Positions 50,692 to 59,374 of a DNA stretch of 64,000 nucleotides are shown in pieces. A program made the position numbers and the translations under genes. The stretch comes from Cohnella sp. GbtcB17. Its GTDB lineage: Bacteria > Bacillota > Bacilli > Paenibacillales > Paenibacillaceae. The notes under the pieces were generated by a model, which worked only from the letters and a program-made list of their open reading frames with translations, was not told the origin of the DNA and searched no databases. Numbering within the stretch: position 1 is the first letter of the stretch; each line of letters starts with the position of its first letter. Location of the stretch: the NCBI RefSeq assembly GCF_019091135.1, contig NZ_JAGXJW010000013.1:55317-119316 (forward strand). The letters are read 5' to 3'.

Positions 50692-52539
50692 ATGCATATT
50701 TTCCCGCAATGGCTGCGGCGGACGGGGCGCCGGCTGCGAGAGGCCCCTTCCCGCAGGCTGGTGAACAAGCTGATTCTGCTGTTCACGTCCATCATCATTC
50801 TGATCGTCTCGAGCCTGACGTTCATCGCGTACAAGATCATCGAGCGGGAATCCGTGGCGAACAGCATCGCGAGCAATCGGAGCAACCTGAAGCTGGTCAA
50901 TCAGAACTACGCCAAGTACATGGGCGAGCTCGAGCAGCTGTCGCTGCCGCAGATCGACTACGATCCGCTCATGCGAGCTATCGAGCGCGAGGGCGAGGAC
51001 TATGCCTCCCGACTATATCTGGAGGATTATTTGCGTTCGCTTTTCTACGCGAGGTCCGATCTGCAGAGCATCTACCTGTACCTGGTGGACGAACGCAAAT
51101 ATTTGTACGTGACCCGCGAGCGGTACAACGTGACGGTGCGCGCCGCGCTGGACGACGGCATCCCCGAGCAGGCCTGGTACAAGCGGGCGATGGCGGATCC
51201 GCACAACCGCAGCGTGCAGTCGCTCGTCCTGTCGCGCGAGACGGGGTACGGCACGGCGCCGGAGGGCGTGTACATGGCGTATCACCGGGTGCTGCGTTCG
51301 CTCAAGGACCGGCAGGCGCGCGCCGTCCTCAGCTTTTACGTGAACGATTCGGCCAAAAACGCGATCATGGCGGACATCCCCAAGACCGAAGGGGAGCACG
51401 CCATCTTGCTGGACGCGGACGATACGCCGTTTCACGTCGACGATCTGGAATTTTATTCGGCGGCTGCGGGTGACGAGGACTTCGTCAGCGCGCTTCACGC
51501 GGAGGAGGCTAAGGAGAGATTCAACTGGCAAGGACCGGACGGACGTTATCTGGTCGTCGAAAACGTCGACGAGCAGGACGGCTGGCGTCTCGTCAAGCCG
51601 ATTCCGTTCAGCGAGATCTACCGGACGGCGGTGGAGGCGCGGCGCATCAGTCTATGGATCGGATTGGGCTTCCTCGCCGTTGCGGTGGGGCTCGTCATTC
51701 TGACTTCGAACGCGATCACCCGTCCGCTCAAGCGGCTGTCCAAGGAGATGAGCCGGTTCGGCGCGGGCGACTTCGAGACGGTGACCGAGGTGCGCGGGCG
51801 CGACGAGATCGCGTATTTGTCCAAGCACTTCAACCTCATGGCGCGGCGGACGAACGAGCTGATCAACGAGCGGTACAAGATGAAGCTGACGGAGCAGAGC
51901 GCGATTCTGAAGGCGCTGGAGGCGGAGATCAATCCGCATTTTCTGTACAATGCGCTGCAGGCGATATCGACGAAGGCGCTCAAGAGCGGCAACGACGACG
52001 TGGCGGACATGGTCGATGCGCTCGCCGGGACGCTGCGCTACTGCATCAGCGGCAAGGACGTCGTCTATTTGAATGAGGAGCTGAAGCACGTGGAAAGGTA
52101 CATGATGCTGCAAAAGGCGAGATTCGGCAGCCGCGTCGCCATGTCGTACGACATCGGGGACGAGCTGCTCCAGCTGTCGATCCCGAAGCTGTCGATCCAG
52201 TCGCTCGTGGAGAACGCGATCAAGCATGGGGTCGAAAAGGTGCAGCGTCCGGTGACGATCGCGGTATCCGTCTATATGGAGGAGGACCGGGCGGTCATCG
52301 CCGTGCGCGACGACGGCCCGGGCATCGCGCCGGACCGGCTGCGCGAGGTGCTGGCTTCCTTCGAGGAAGCGTGGGGGGACCGCAGCGACAGCGGCGAGCG
52401 AATCGGCCTACGCAATTTGGACGCACGGCTCAAGCTGCTGTTCGGCGGGGAGGCGGGGCTCGAGATCGAAGCGCTCCGAAGCGGCGGTACGGAGCTGCGA
52501 ATGAAGATCCCGGCGGGAGGAGGCGGACGTCTTGTATAA
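50692..52539 (+). CDS. sensor histidine kinase (YesM class)
   Basis: A 615-residue membrane kinase: TM1 about 23-47, a ~270-residue extracellular dCache-like sensor, TM2 about 317-342, HAMP about 340-395, phospho-acceptor His416 in AEINPHFLYNALQ, N-box LVENAIKHGVEKV, G1 VRDDGPGI and G2 RIGLRNLDARL. All catalytic boxes are intact, unlike the kinase at 44763. CGGAGG lies five bases before the ATG. Its stop overlaps the response-regulator start by 8 bp. Divergent from the MsmFG-like permeases, which it probably controls. Confidence 0.94.
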   Translation: MHIFPQWLRRTGRRLREAPSRRLVNKLILLFTSIIILIVSSLTFIAYKIIERESVANSIASNRSNLKLVNQNYAKYMGELEQLSLPQIDYDPLMRAIEREGEDYASRLYLEDYLRSLFYARSDLQSIYLYLVDERKYLYVTRERYNVTVRAALDDGIPEQAWYKRAMADPHNRSVQSLVLSRETGYGTAPEGVYMAYHRVLRSLKDRQARAVLSFYVNDSAKNAIMADIPKTEGEHAILLDADDTPFHVDDLEFYSAAAGDEDFVSALHAEEAKERFNWQGPDGRYLVVENVDEQDGWRLVKPIPFSEIYRTAVEARRISLWIGLGFLAVAVGLVILTSNAITRPLKRLSKEMSRFGAGDFETVTEVRGRDEIAYLSKHFNLMARRTNELINERYKMKLTEQSAILKALEAEINPHFLYNALQAISTKALKSGNDDVADMVDALAGTLRYCISGKDVVYLNEELKHVERYMMLQKARFGSRVAMSYDIGDELLQLSIPKLSIQSLVENAIKHGVEKVQRPVTIAVSVYMEEDRAVIAVRDDGPGIAPDRLREVLASFEEAWGDRSDSGERIGLRNLDARLKLLFGGEAGLEIEALRSGGTELRMKIPAGGGGRLV

Positions 52540-54223
52540 AGCGTTGATCATCGACGACGAGGAGCCGACGCGCGAAGCGATCCGCATCCTGGGCGACTGG
52601 CCGCGGCACGGCATCGACGAGGTGCTGGAGGCCGCGAACGGCCAGGAAGGTCTGGCGCTGCTCGAGCGGGAGCGGCCGGACCTGGTGCTGGTCGACATGA
52701 AAATGCCGGTCATGGACGGGCTTGCATTCCTGCAGGTGGTGGAGCGGGATTATCCCGACCTGTTCACGATCGTCATCAGCGGCTACAACGACTTCGACTA
52801 TACGCGCCAGGCGATTCGCTCGCGGGTCGTAGACTATCTGCTGAAGCCGGTCAACCGGGGCGACCTCAATCAGGCGCTCGCCAAGGCCGCGGGCGTCCTG
52901 GACGCCCGGCGGGACAGCAAGCGGGACCACATCGACCGCGATATCGCGCTCAACATGTCGCTGCCGAAGCTGAAGGAGAACATTTATCTGTCGCTGCTGA
53001 CCCGCACGTTCCGGGCCGGGAGCAGCGAAGCGTACTTGCGGCTCATCGGTGCCGACGATCCGGCGATGCGGTTCGGGGTGTCCGTGCTGCGCGTGCTGAA
53101 TCTGGATGAGGTAGCGGCCGGCCGCTTCAAAGGGGAGACCGCGTTGCTTCATTTCGCCGCGGCGAACGTGGTCGGCGAGTTCGCCGAAGCGGGGTTCCAC
53201 AGCTTCGGCCTGGCGAATCCGAAGCGGGACCGGGAGCTGATCGTCATCCATTCGATGACGGGCGGCTATCCCGAGGATCTCGCGTTCCGCGCCGCGCACT
53301 TCGCGCGCAAGATCGCGCAAGGGCTGAGCGATCTGTTCGGCATCCGCACGGCGGCGGGACTGAGCGGACCGGGCGTCGCGGTCGGCGGACTGGCGGACGC
53401 CTACCGCGACGCGTCCGAGGCGGCGGAGGGCATCGATCTGTTCCGCCGCGACTCGCTGCAGCCGGCGGGGGCGGGGGCTGAGCGCAAGGAGGCGGGAGCG
53501 CCGGCCGTTTCTTTTGCGGCGCGCATGCCTCAGCTGCGCGCGGCGATCGAGGCGGGCAGCGCCGCGCAGGCGCGGACGGTCGTGCAGCAGTTTCTGGCGG
53601 GCGTGCGGGAGCAGGGCCGCTTCAGCTTCAAGCAGGCGGACCGGCTGCTGGAGGAGCTGCTCTTCCTGCTGGGCGAGCTCGCGCTCGAGCTGGGACTGCC
53701 GCCGGCGGCCGGGGCCGAGGGACGAGGCGGCTCGGGCGGCGACGGCGGGGCTGCTGCGGGCATCCGCGGCGACGGCGCGCTGGGCGCGCTCGGCCTGTCC
53801 GCCGACTACGCCGGCTTCGACGAGTACGAGGCTTTGCTCTGCAGCATCTGCGAGCGGTACGCCGAGCTGGCGCGCGCCGTGCTGTCGTCGGAGCGCGCCT
53901 TCGACGTGAGCGAGATCAAGCGCTACATCGAGCAGCATTACTTCGAGGATATCAAGATCTCGATGTTCACCGAGCGTTACTTCCTGAGCAGAGAGTACCT
54001 GATGAAGCTGTTCAAGCAGCACTACGGCTTCGGCATTCACGAGTACGTGCAGAAGGTGCGCATGGACAAAGCCAAGGCGCTGCTCGACCGGCCGGAGCTG
54101 AAGATTCAGGAGATATCCGAGATGCTCGGCTTCAAGGACAAAAACTACTTTTCCAAGGCATTCCGCAACTACGTCGGCCTGTCGCCGTCGGAGTATCGGA
54201 CGCAGGGACCGGACGAGTCGTAA
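52532..54223 (+). CDS. response regulator, AraC-type output (YesN class)
   Basis: A 563-residue regulator. Receiver 1-120 (D8/D9 pocket, Asp55 in LVLVDMKMP, Lys in DYLLKPV). A long central region follows, with a Gly/Ala-rich stretch around 390-415 that is probably a flexible linker. The C-terminal AraC domain (about 465-563) has ISMFTERYFLSREYLMKLFKQHYG and LKIQEISEMLGFKDKNYFSKAF, closing SPSEYR. TTG start with GGAGGAGG nine bases upstream. Likely activator of the alpha-galactoside genes on either side. Confidence 0.93.
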   Translation: MYKALIIDDEEPTREAIRILGDWPRHGIDEVLEAANGQEGLALLERERPDLVLVDMKMPVMDGLAFLQVVERDYPDLFTIVISGYNDFDYTRQAIRSRVVDYLLKPVNRGDLNQALAKAAGVLDARRDSKRDHIDRDIALNMSLPKLKENIYLSLLTRTFRAGSSEAYLRLIGADDPAMRFGVSVLRVLNLDEVAAGRFKGETALLHFAAANVVGEFAEAGFHSFGLANPKRDRELIVIHSMTGGYPEDLAFRAAHFARKIAQGLSDLFGIRTAAGLSGPGVAVGGLADAYRDASEAAEGIDLFRRDSLQPAGAGAERKEAGAPAVSFAARMPQLRAAIEAGSAAQARTVVQQFLAGVREQGRFSFKQADRLLEELLFLLGELALELGLPPAAGAEGRGGSGGDGGAAAGIRGDGALGALGLSADYAGFDEYEALLCSICERYAELARAVLSSERAFDVSEIKRYIEQHYFEDIKISMFTERYFLSREYLMKLFKQHYGFGIHEYVQKVRMDKAKALLDRPELKIQEISEMLGFKDKNYFSKAFRNYVGLSPSEYRTQGPDES

Positions 54224-54235
54224 ATCAAGCGCGCA

Positions 54236-54931
54236 TCAGCCTACGTCTACGCGGTCGATGTTGCGGAAGCTCATGAAGGTGCCGAGGATTCCGAGCAGGC
54301 CGAGCGACACGGGGACGGCGACGACACTGCTCAGATTGAAGCCTCCGTTATTGGAGCACACGATGATGACGATCAGAATGGAGGAGACGACTGTCGTCGC
54401 CACCGACTTTTTGCGCAGGCCGATGACGAGAGGCAGCAGGCAGGTGCCGGCTGCGCCGAACGCTTGCATCAGCACGAAGATGCCGTGCTCGTACAGAATT
54501 TGGGCCGTCAGCGGATCGGACATGTGGCCGAGGCGAGCGTTGATCGCAATGAGAAGGCCGCCGACAACCGCGTTCGCCAGGAGGACATTCGCGAAGGTCC
54601 AGCCGAATACCATCGACAGCTTGGCCAGTATGATTTTCTTGCGGCTCACGGGATAGGCGAACAGCAGCGAGATCGTCTTGTCCTTGAACTCATTAACGAC
54701 CAGCTTGGCCAGAAGTACCGCGGCATACACGATGAAGGTCGCGCGCACGATCGTATCGATGCCGCGCAGCATCTCCTCATAGTTCCGGAAGGCCGGCTCC
54801 TCGGATGCCGTGCCTTCGGTCAAGTACAGTGTCGCCATGAAGGCGGCGATGAGCGCGTAGGCGATCAACGCCCCCCATACGTAGGCCGAGAAGCGCCCCT
54901 TCTTAAGCTCCAGCTTGATGAGATGCAGCAT
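54236..54931 (-). CDS. ABC-2 type permease (BcrB/lantibiotic-immunity-like)
   Basis: A 231-residue membrane protein with six hydrophobic helices, the transmembrane half of an ABC exporter in the family of bacitracin/lantibiotic protection systems. Indicators: LIKLELKKGRFSAYVWGALIAY opening, FKDKTISLLFAYPVSRKKIILAKL between helices 2 and 3. It overlaps the ATPase gene by 29 bp. The stop codon lies 12 bp from the convergent response-regulator stop, with no visible terminator between. Confidence 0.88.
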   Translation of the reverse strand: MLHLIKLELKKGRFSAYVWGALIAYALIAAFMATLYLTEGTASEEPAFRNYEEMLRGIDTIVRATFIVYAAVLLAKLVVNEFKDKTISLLFAYPVSRKKIILAKLSMVFGWTFANVLLANAVVGGLLIAINARLGHMSDPLTAQILYEHGIFVLMQAFGAAGTCLLPLVIGLRKKSVATTVVSSILIVIIVCSNNGGFNLSSVVAVPVSLGLLGILGTFMSFRNIDRVDVG

Positions 54932-55847
54932 GGCCCTCGCCTCCCTTGATCATGTTGAAAAAATACTCCTCCAGCGTATGGTGGCGGCGGTTGATCGAGT
55001 GGATCGGCACTTCGTTCACGATGAGCGCCTTTGACAATTGCTCCGGGGTCAGCATCGAATCGTAGATTCGGATGGTTCGCTCGCCCACCTGCTTGAAATT
55101 GGCGATGCCCAGCCGTTCGGACAAGACGAAGGCTGCATGGACCGAGTCGGTCGTGACGATCTCTACGTAGGCTGCCGTCGATTCGCGAACGTCATCCATG
55201 GATACCTCGCGGATCAGCCGGCCGCCTTGGATAACCCCGATCGTATCGGCGACCTGCTCGATCTCCGAGAGCAGATGGCTGGAGATCAACAGCGCGACGC
55301 CCCATTCGTCCCGCAGCCTGCGGAACAGATTGCGCATGACCTGGATGCCCTCGGGATCCAAGCCGTTGATCGGTTCGTCCAGCAGGAGCAGCTCCGGCCG
55401 GGTGGAGATCGCCCGCGCGATGCCGAGCCGCTGCATCATGCCCAGCGAGAACTGCCTGACGGGCTTGCCCTCCACGCCCAGAAGCTGCACCAGGTCCAGC
55501 GCCTCCCGAATCGACCGCTTGTTGTAGTAGCCCATGTATTCAGCATGAAGCTCCAGGTTCTGCTCGGCGGTCAGCTTCTCGTAGAAGACCGGCGTCTCGA
55601 TCATATGGCCGATTCGCTTGAGATGCTCGATCGAACCGTCGTGCAGGCGCTCGCCGAACAGCTCGATCTCGCCGCCCGTCGGCCTGACCAGCCCCAGCAG
55701 CATCTTCATCACCGTCGATTTGCCGGTACCGTTAGGCCCGAGGAATCCGTAGATCTCGCCTCTTTTGACGCTCATATTGACGCCCGACACCGTATCCGCA
55801 GCTCCATAGCTCTTGCCCAGCAGCCGCGTCCGGATAATATCCGTCAT
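54903..55847 (-). CDS. ABC transporter ATPase (BcrA-like)
   Basis: A 314-residue ATPase with Walker A GPNGTGKST, Q-loop near HMIETPVFYEKLTAEQN (the ETP variant typical of BcrA/lantibiotic-immunity ATPases), signature FSLGMMQRLGIARAI, Walker B LLLLDEPINGLDPEGI, and a ~90-residue C-terminal domain. ATG 55847 follows GGGGAG by about 9 bases. Partner permease overlaps downstream; the sensor kinase lies 86 bp upstream. Predicted role: removal of an antimicrobial peptide or lipid-targeting antibiotic. Confidence 0.92.
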   Translation of the reverse strand: MTDIIRTRLLGKSYGAADTVSGVNMSVKRGEIYGFLGPNGTGKSTVMKMLLGLVRPTGGEIELFGERLHDGSIEHLKRIGHMIETPVFYEKLTAEQNLELHAEYMGYYNKRSIREALDLVQLLGVEGKPVRQFSLGMMQRLGIARAISTRPELLLLDEPINGLDPEGIQVMRNLFRRLRDEWGVALLISSHLLSEIEQVADTIGVIQGGRLIREVSMDDVRESTAAYVEIVTTDSVHAAFVLSERLGIANFKQVGERTIRIYDSMLTPEQLSKALIVNEVPIHSINRRHHTLEEYFFNMIKGGEGHAASHQAGA

Positions 55848-55933
55848 GATTGTTCACTCCCCGTCTGTATTCCGTCTGTTCTTAGATTAACAGGGGACTC
55901 TCTCATTTTCCGGTCTTAAACCTTACTTGTTTC

Positions 55934-56911
55934 TTAAGTTTGCGAAGCATGCGGCGGCTTGTATTCGGACGCAGGCAAGATTAACGAGAAGGAGGTGCGG
56001 ACGTTCGGCAAGCTATCCAGCTCGATGCGGCCGCCCAAGCGCTCGGCCAGCCGCTTTGCGATGGCGAGGCCCAGCCCGCTCCCTTGCATGTGGCGGTTGC
56101 GAGAGTCCTCCATCGTATACATTCGGTCGAATACCCGGGGCTGATCGATGCCGGCGATGCCGCGTCCGCGGTCCTCCACCTCGATCCGGACGCAGCCCTC
56201 GCCCTGCGAGAGCGACAGTCCAAGGTAGCGCCCGGCCGCACCGTACCGGACGGCGTTGGATAGGAGATTGTCGAGGATTCGTGACAGGGCTTCTGCGTTC
56301 GCGTATACCCATACCGGCTCCTCGGGCAGGCGAATGTCGACTTGGTAGTCCTGCTCGGCGAGCAGGTCGAAGTAATCGAGCACCCGGCGGCGGCATACCT
56401 CGCAGGCGTCCACGACGGCGAGCGGAATGTCGTAATCGTCGGCTTCGAGCCGGGACAGGTCAAAGAAAGCGTTGATCAGCTCATGCACCTCGGCCGTCTT
56501 CTTGTGTACTTGGCCGAGCATTCTCCGCAGCTCGTCCTCGGCGAGGCCTTCTTGCCGGGACAGCATCTCGGCATAGCCCATGATCACGGTGAGCGGCGTC
56601 TTCAGATCGTGGGAAACGTTCGAGAGCATCAGGCGCATGGCACGCTCGGTACGCTTGTGGCCGGCGGCCGATTGCATCGCGCGGTCGAGCAGCGCATTGA
56701 TGCCGCGCAGCAGCTCCCGCAGCTCGGGATCGCGGGTCATGACGAGCAGGCGCTGCCGGGTCAGGGGCTGGGCGGGGTCGGCGAATTCGCCCAGCTTCGC
56801 GTTGATATAAGCAAGGGCTGCGCGGTCCGAACGCTGCTTCATGCGTTCGCGGACATACAGCGCGAGGAGGACGGCGGCCGTGATCAGGCAGAGCCATCCG
56901 AGCGCGGCCAT
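55934..56911 (-). CDS. short sensor histidine kinase
   Basis: A 325-residue HisKA kinase. One hydrophobic helix only (about 4-20), with no extracellular domain; H101 in SNVSHDLKTPLTVIMGYAEML; N-box LDNLLSNAVRYG; G1 VEDRGRGI; G2 GSGLGLAIAK. Kinases with almost no sensor domain often sense through a partner ABC transporter. The ATG follows the regulator's stop directly (TAAATG), so the two are coupled. The module resembles Bce/Bcr-type detoxification loci. Confidence 0.92.
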   Translation of the reverse strand: MAALGWLCLITAAVLLALYVRERMKQRSDRAALAYINAKLGEFADPAQPLTRQRLLVMTRDPELRELLRGINALLDRAMQSAAGHKRTERAMRLMLSNVSHDLKTPLTVIMGYAEMLSRQEGLAEDELRRMLGQVHKKTAEVHELINAFFDLSRLEADDYDIPLAVVDACEVCRRRVLDYFDLLAEQDYQVDIRLPEEPVWVYANAEALSRILDNLLSNAVRYGAAGRYLGLSLSQGEGCVRIEVEDRGRGIAGIDQPRVFDRMYTMEDSRNRHMQGSGLGLAIAKRLAERLGGRIELDSLPNVRTSFSLILPASEYKPPHASQT

Positions 56912-57616
56912 TTACAGTTCCCCCAGACGGTAGCCGATGCCCCAGAGGGTGCGGATATAGCGGGGGGCGGACGGATCGTCCTCGATCTTCTCCCGCAGGC
57001 GCCTCATGTGGACGTTGATGACATTGTCGTCCTGGCAATATTCCTCGTCCCAGACGAGCCGATAGAGCATCGCCTTCGTATAGACCCGCGTCGGATGCTG
57101 GATGAACAGTCTCAGGATCTGGAATTCCTTGGCCGTCAGCTTGATCTCCTGGCCCCGCTTGGACAGCTGAAAGTTGTCCGGGTCCATTACGAGATCGCCG
57201 GCGGACAGCAGCGCAGGCGCCTCATCGGGCTCGGGCTCCGTATGGGAATATTGCGTCGCTCTACGGATCGACGCCTCGACGCGCGCCGCCAGCTCGATCA
57301 GCGAGAACGGCTTGGCGATATAATCGTCGGCGCCGAACCGCAGGCCCAGCGCCTTGTCGACCTCGCCGTCCTTGGCCGACAGGATCAGAATAGGCACCCG
57401 GCTGCGCTCCCGGAGCAGCCGCAGCACCTCCAGGCCGTTCAGTTTGGGCAGCATGAGATCCAGCAGGACAAGGTCGTAGCGCTCGGAGCGGAATCGCTCG
57501 AGCGCCAGCTCGCCGTCATGCGCGACGGTCGACGTATAGCCCTCCTTGGCCAGATAGTCCGCCACCATCGCGCCGATCGCCGGATCGTCTTCAATGATCA
57601 GCAGGTTGCCCTCCAC
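56912..57616 (-). CDS. OmpR/PhoB family response regulator
   Basis: A 234-residue regulator: receiver with E9/D10/D11 pocket, phospho-acceptor Asp53 (LVLLDLMLP), Thr/Ser replaced in LILSAKD, Lys in DYIAKPF; winged-helix output with LTAKEFQILRLFIQHPTRVYTKAML and VNVHMRRLREKIE. GTG 57616 is chosen because GGGAGG lies 7 bases upstream; the longer ATG form from 57658 has no ribosome site. First gene of the four-gene module. Confidence 0.93.
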   Translation of the reverse strand: MEGNLLIIEDDPAIGAMVADYLAKEGYTSTVAHDGELALERFRSERYDLVLLDLMLPKLNGLEVLRLLRERSRVPILILSAKDGEVDKALGLRFGADDYIAKPFSLIELAARVEASIRRATQYSHTEPEPDEAPALLSAGDLVMDPDNFQLSKRGQEIKLTAKEFQILRLFIQHPTRVYTKAMLYRLVWDEEYCQDDNVINVHMRRLREKIEDDPSAPRYIRTLWGIGYRLGEL

Positions 57617-57790
57617 GGCGATTCCTCCCTCTATTTTAATGCTTCGCAAGACTTCCATTTTTAGAAAAGAGCGGACTCATTATAACATAGAATAGAGGGG
57701 CTGCCCGGGGAACGCCATCCTGCGCGGCGACGGGGAGCCGGACGGTGCAGGGTTAGAAAGGAAGGCTGCGGAGATAATAAGGCTGCGCCA

Positions 57791-57832
57791 GGGTAAAAAA
57801 GCGAACCGCCCGACGAGTCCGCTTTTTTACCC
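57791..57832. terminator. hairpin with flanking A/T runs in a divergent intergenic region
   Basis: GGGTAAAAAAGCG pairs perfectly with CGCTTTTTTACCC (13 bp, 16-base loop). It looks like a terminator in both directions, although genes diverge from here. It may insulate the two promoters or attenuate the binding-protein gene if transcription starts upstream of it. Confidence 0.6.
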
Positions 57833-57853
57833 TCAAGAGGCTACTTAAATACA

Positions 57854-57882
57854 TTGGGTTACCCGCCGCGGTTCTTTAATAT
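57854..57882 (+). promoter_or_regulatory. putative promoter of the MsmE-like gene
   Basis: TTGGGT (57854-57859), 17 bp, TAATAT (57877-57882), 45 bases before the start codon and downstream of the hairpin. Moderate match. Confidence 0.45.
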
Positions 57883-57926
57883 AAGCATCGTAGCGCAAAA
57901 TCACAAACGAATCGGGGGCAACATAC

Positions 57927-59273
57927 ATGCTCAAAAAGATTGCGGGCGTATCCGTCAGCGCAGTGATGATGGCCGGTCTGCTGGCCGCATGCGGCGGCAA
58001 CGGCGACAACAACAATGCAGCATCCGGCGGGTCGGCATCGGCAAGCGCTTCGGCAGGCTCGTCGGCGAGCGCCTCGGCGGGCACATCGGACAAGCCGGTC
58101 ACCATCAACATGTTCACGGCTTCGCCGGAGTACACGGACGCTTTTAACGCGTATATCGCCGAATACAAGAAGGTCAAGCCGAACGTCACGATCAACCTCG
58201 AGATCATGCAGGCCGACTACAACACGGTGCTGAAGTCCCGCATCGCTTCCGGCAATACGCCGGACGTGTCCCAGACGACGGCGGGCGGAGACATCGACAC
58301 CTTTGCCGAGTACAGCGCCGACCTGACCAACGAACCGCTGGCGGCAGCCATGACCGACGCCGTTCGCAGCAACATGACGTCCAGCGACGGCAAGGTGCTG
58401 GGCTTGCCGGTCAAGGGCAACCTGTTTACGCTCATCTACAACAAAAAGCTGTTCGAGGAAGCGGGCATCACCGAGGTGCCGAAGACGACTGCACAGCTCG
58501 ACGTCGCGATCGCCAAGCTCGAAGCCAAGGGAATCACGCCGTTCGCCAATGCCTACAAGGAATGGTGGACGTGGAAGCACGTGTTCCAGCACTTCGTAGA
58601 CGCGGCTGCACTGGATGCGGGCACGGATGCCAAGACGCTGGTCGCCGACTTCATCGCCGGCAAGACGACGTTCAAGGATCATCCGGTGCTGGCCGACAAC
58701 TTCTTCAAGTTCGTCGATACGACGATCGCGCACGGTACCGACAAGCCGCTTGAGCGCGACAGCAACGCCGAAGTCGGCGACTTCGCCGCCGGCAAGGCTG
58801 CGATCATGACCGGCAAGGGCGCATGGGACGAAGAAGCGATCGAGAAGATCGCACCGGACATCCAGATCGGCATTATGGGTTATCCGGTCAGCGACAAGCC
58901 GGAGCAATCGGTCATCATCACGGGTGCCGACCAGGCGCTGCGCATCAACAAGGATTCCAAGGTCGCTCGCGAGACGATCGACTTCTTCAACTGGCTTTAC
59001 ACGTCCGACTACGGCAAGAGCTGGTTCTCCAACGTAGCGAAGGTCATCCCGCCGATCAAGGATGCCCCGCTGCCGGATCTGCAAATGCCGAAGGCGATGG
59101 ACGAGATCCTCAAGACGGAGAAATCCGGCGATCTGTCCGTCAACTACTCGCTCGATACATTCCATCAGAAGTTCGGCGAGATCATGCAGGCGTATGTGGG
59201 CAAGAGCAAGACGAAGGACCAGGCAATCACCGAGATTCAGCAAGCTTGGACCCAGCTGGGCTCCGCTCAATAA
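57927..59273 (+). CDS. extracellular sugar-binding lipoprotein (MsmE/RafE-like)
   Basis: A 448-residue lipoprotein (LAAC, Cys22) with a Ser/Ala/Gly linker. Mature part: VTINMFTASPEYTDAFNAYIAEYKK, GNTPDVSQTTAGGD, GLPVKGNLFTLIYNKKLFEEAGI, GKAAIMTGKGAWDEEAI, and a C-terminus of FGEIMQAYVGKSKTKDQAI, all usual for family 1 oligosaccharide-binding proteins. It precedes the GH36 gene, so it likely binds melibiose/raffinose. Its permeases are probably at 48839-50559, about 7 kb away on the other strand. Confidence 0.92.
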   Translation: MLKKIAGVSVSAVMMAGLLAACGGNGDNNNAASGGSASASASAGSSASASAGTSDKPVTINMFTASPEYTDAFNAYIAEYKKVKPNVTINLEIMQADYNTVLKSRIASGNTPDVSQTTAGGDIDTFAEYSADLTNEPLAAAMTDAVRSNMTSSDGKVLGLPVKGNLFTLIYNKKLFEEAGITEVPKTTAQLDVAIAKLEAKGITPFANAYKEWWTWKHVFQHFVDAAALDAGTDAKTLVADFIAGKTTFKDHPVLADNFFKFVDTTIAHGTDKPLERDSNAEVGDFAAGKAAIMTGKGAWDEEAIEKIAPDIQIGIMGYPVSDKPEQSVIITGADQALRINKDSKVARETIDFFNWLYTSDYGKSWFSNVAKVIPPIKDAPLPDLQMPKAMDEILKTEKSGDLSVNYSLDTFHQKFGEIMQAYVGKSKTKDQAITEIQQAWTQLGSAQ

Positions 59274-59307
59274 TCGTTTTGGCGCCGCACGGACGGCATC
59301 CGACAGA

Positions 59308-59342
59308 AGCAGAACCCAGCCCTCCGGGGACTGGGTTCTGCT
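59308..59342 (+). terminator. intercistronic hairpin between binding protein and alpha-galactosidase
   Basis: A perfect 12-bp stem (AGCAGAACCCAG with CTGGGTTCTGCT) with only a CGTTT tail. More likely a partial terminator or 3'-end stabiliser that keeps the binding-protein mRNA more abundant than the enzyme mRNA. Confidence 0.6.
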
Positions 59343-59374
59343 CGTTTATGAACACCTGAGGGAGTGTGCCAAAA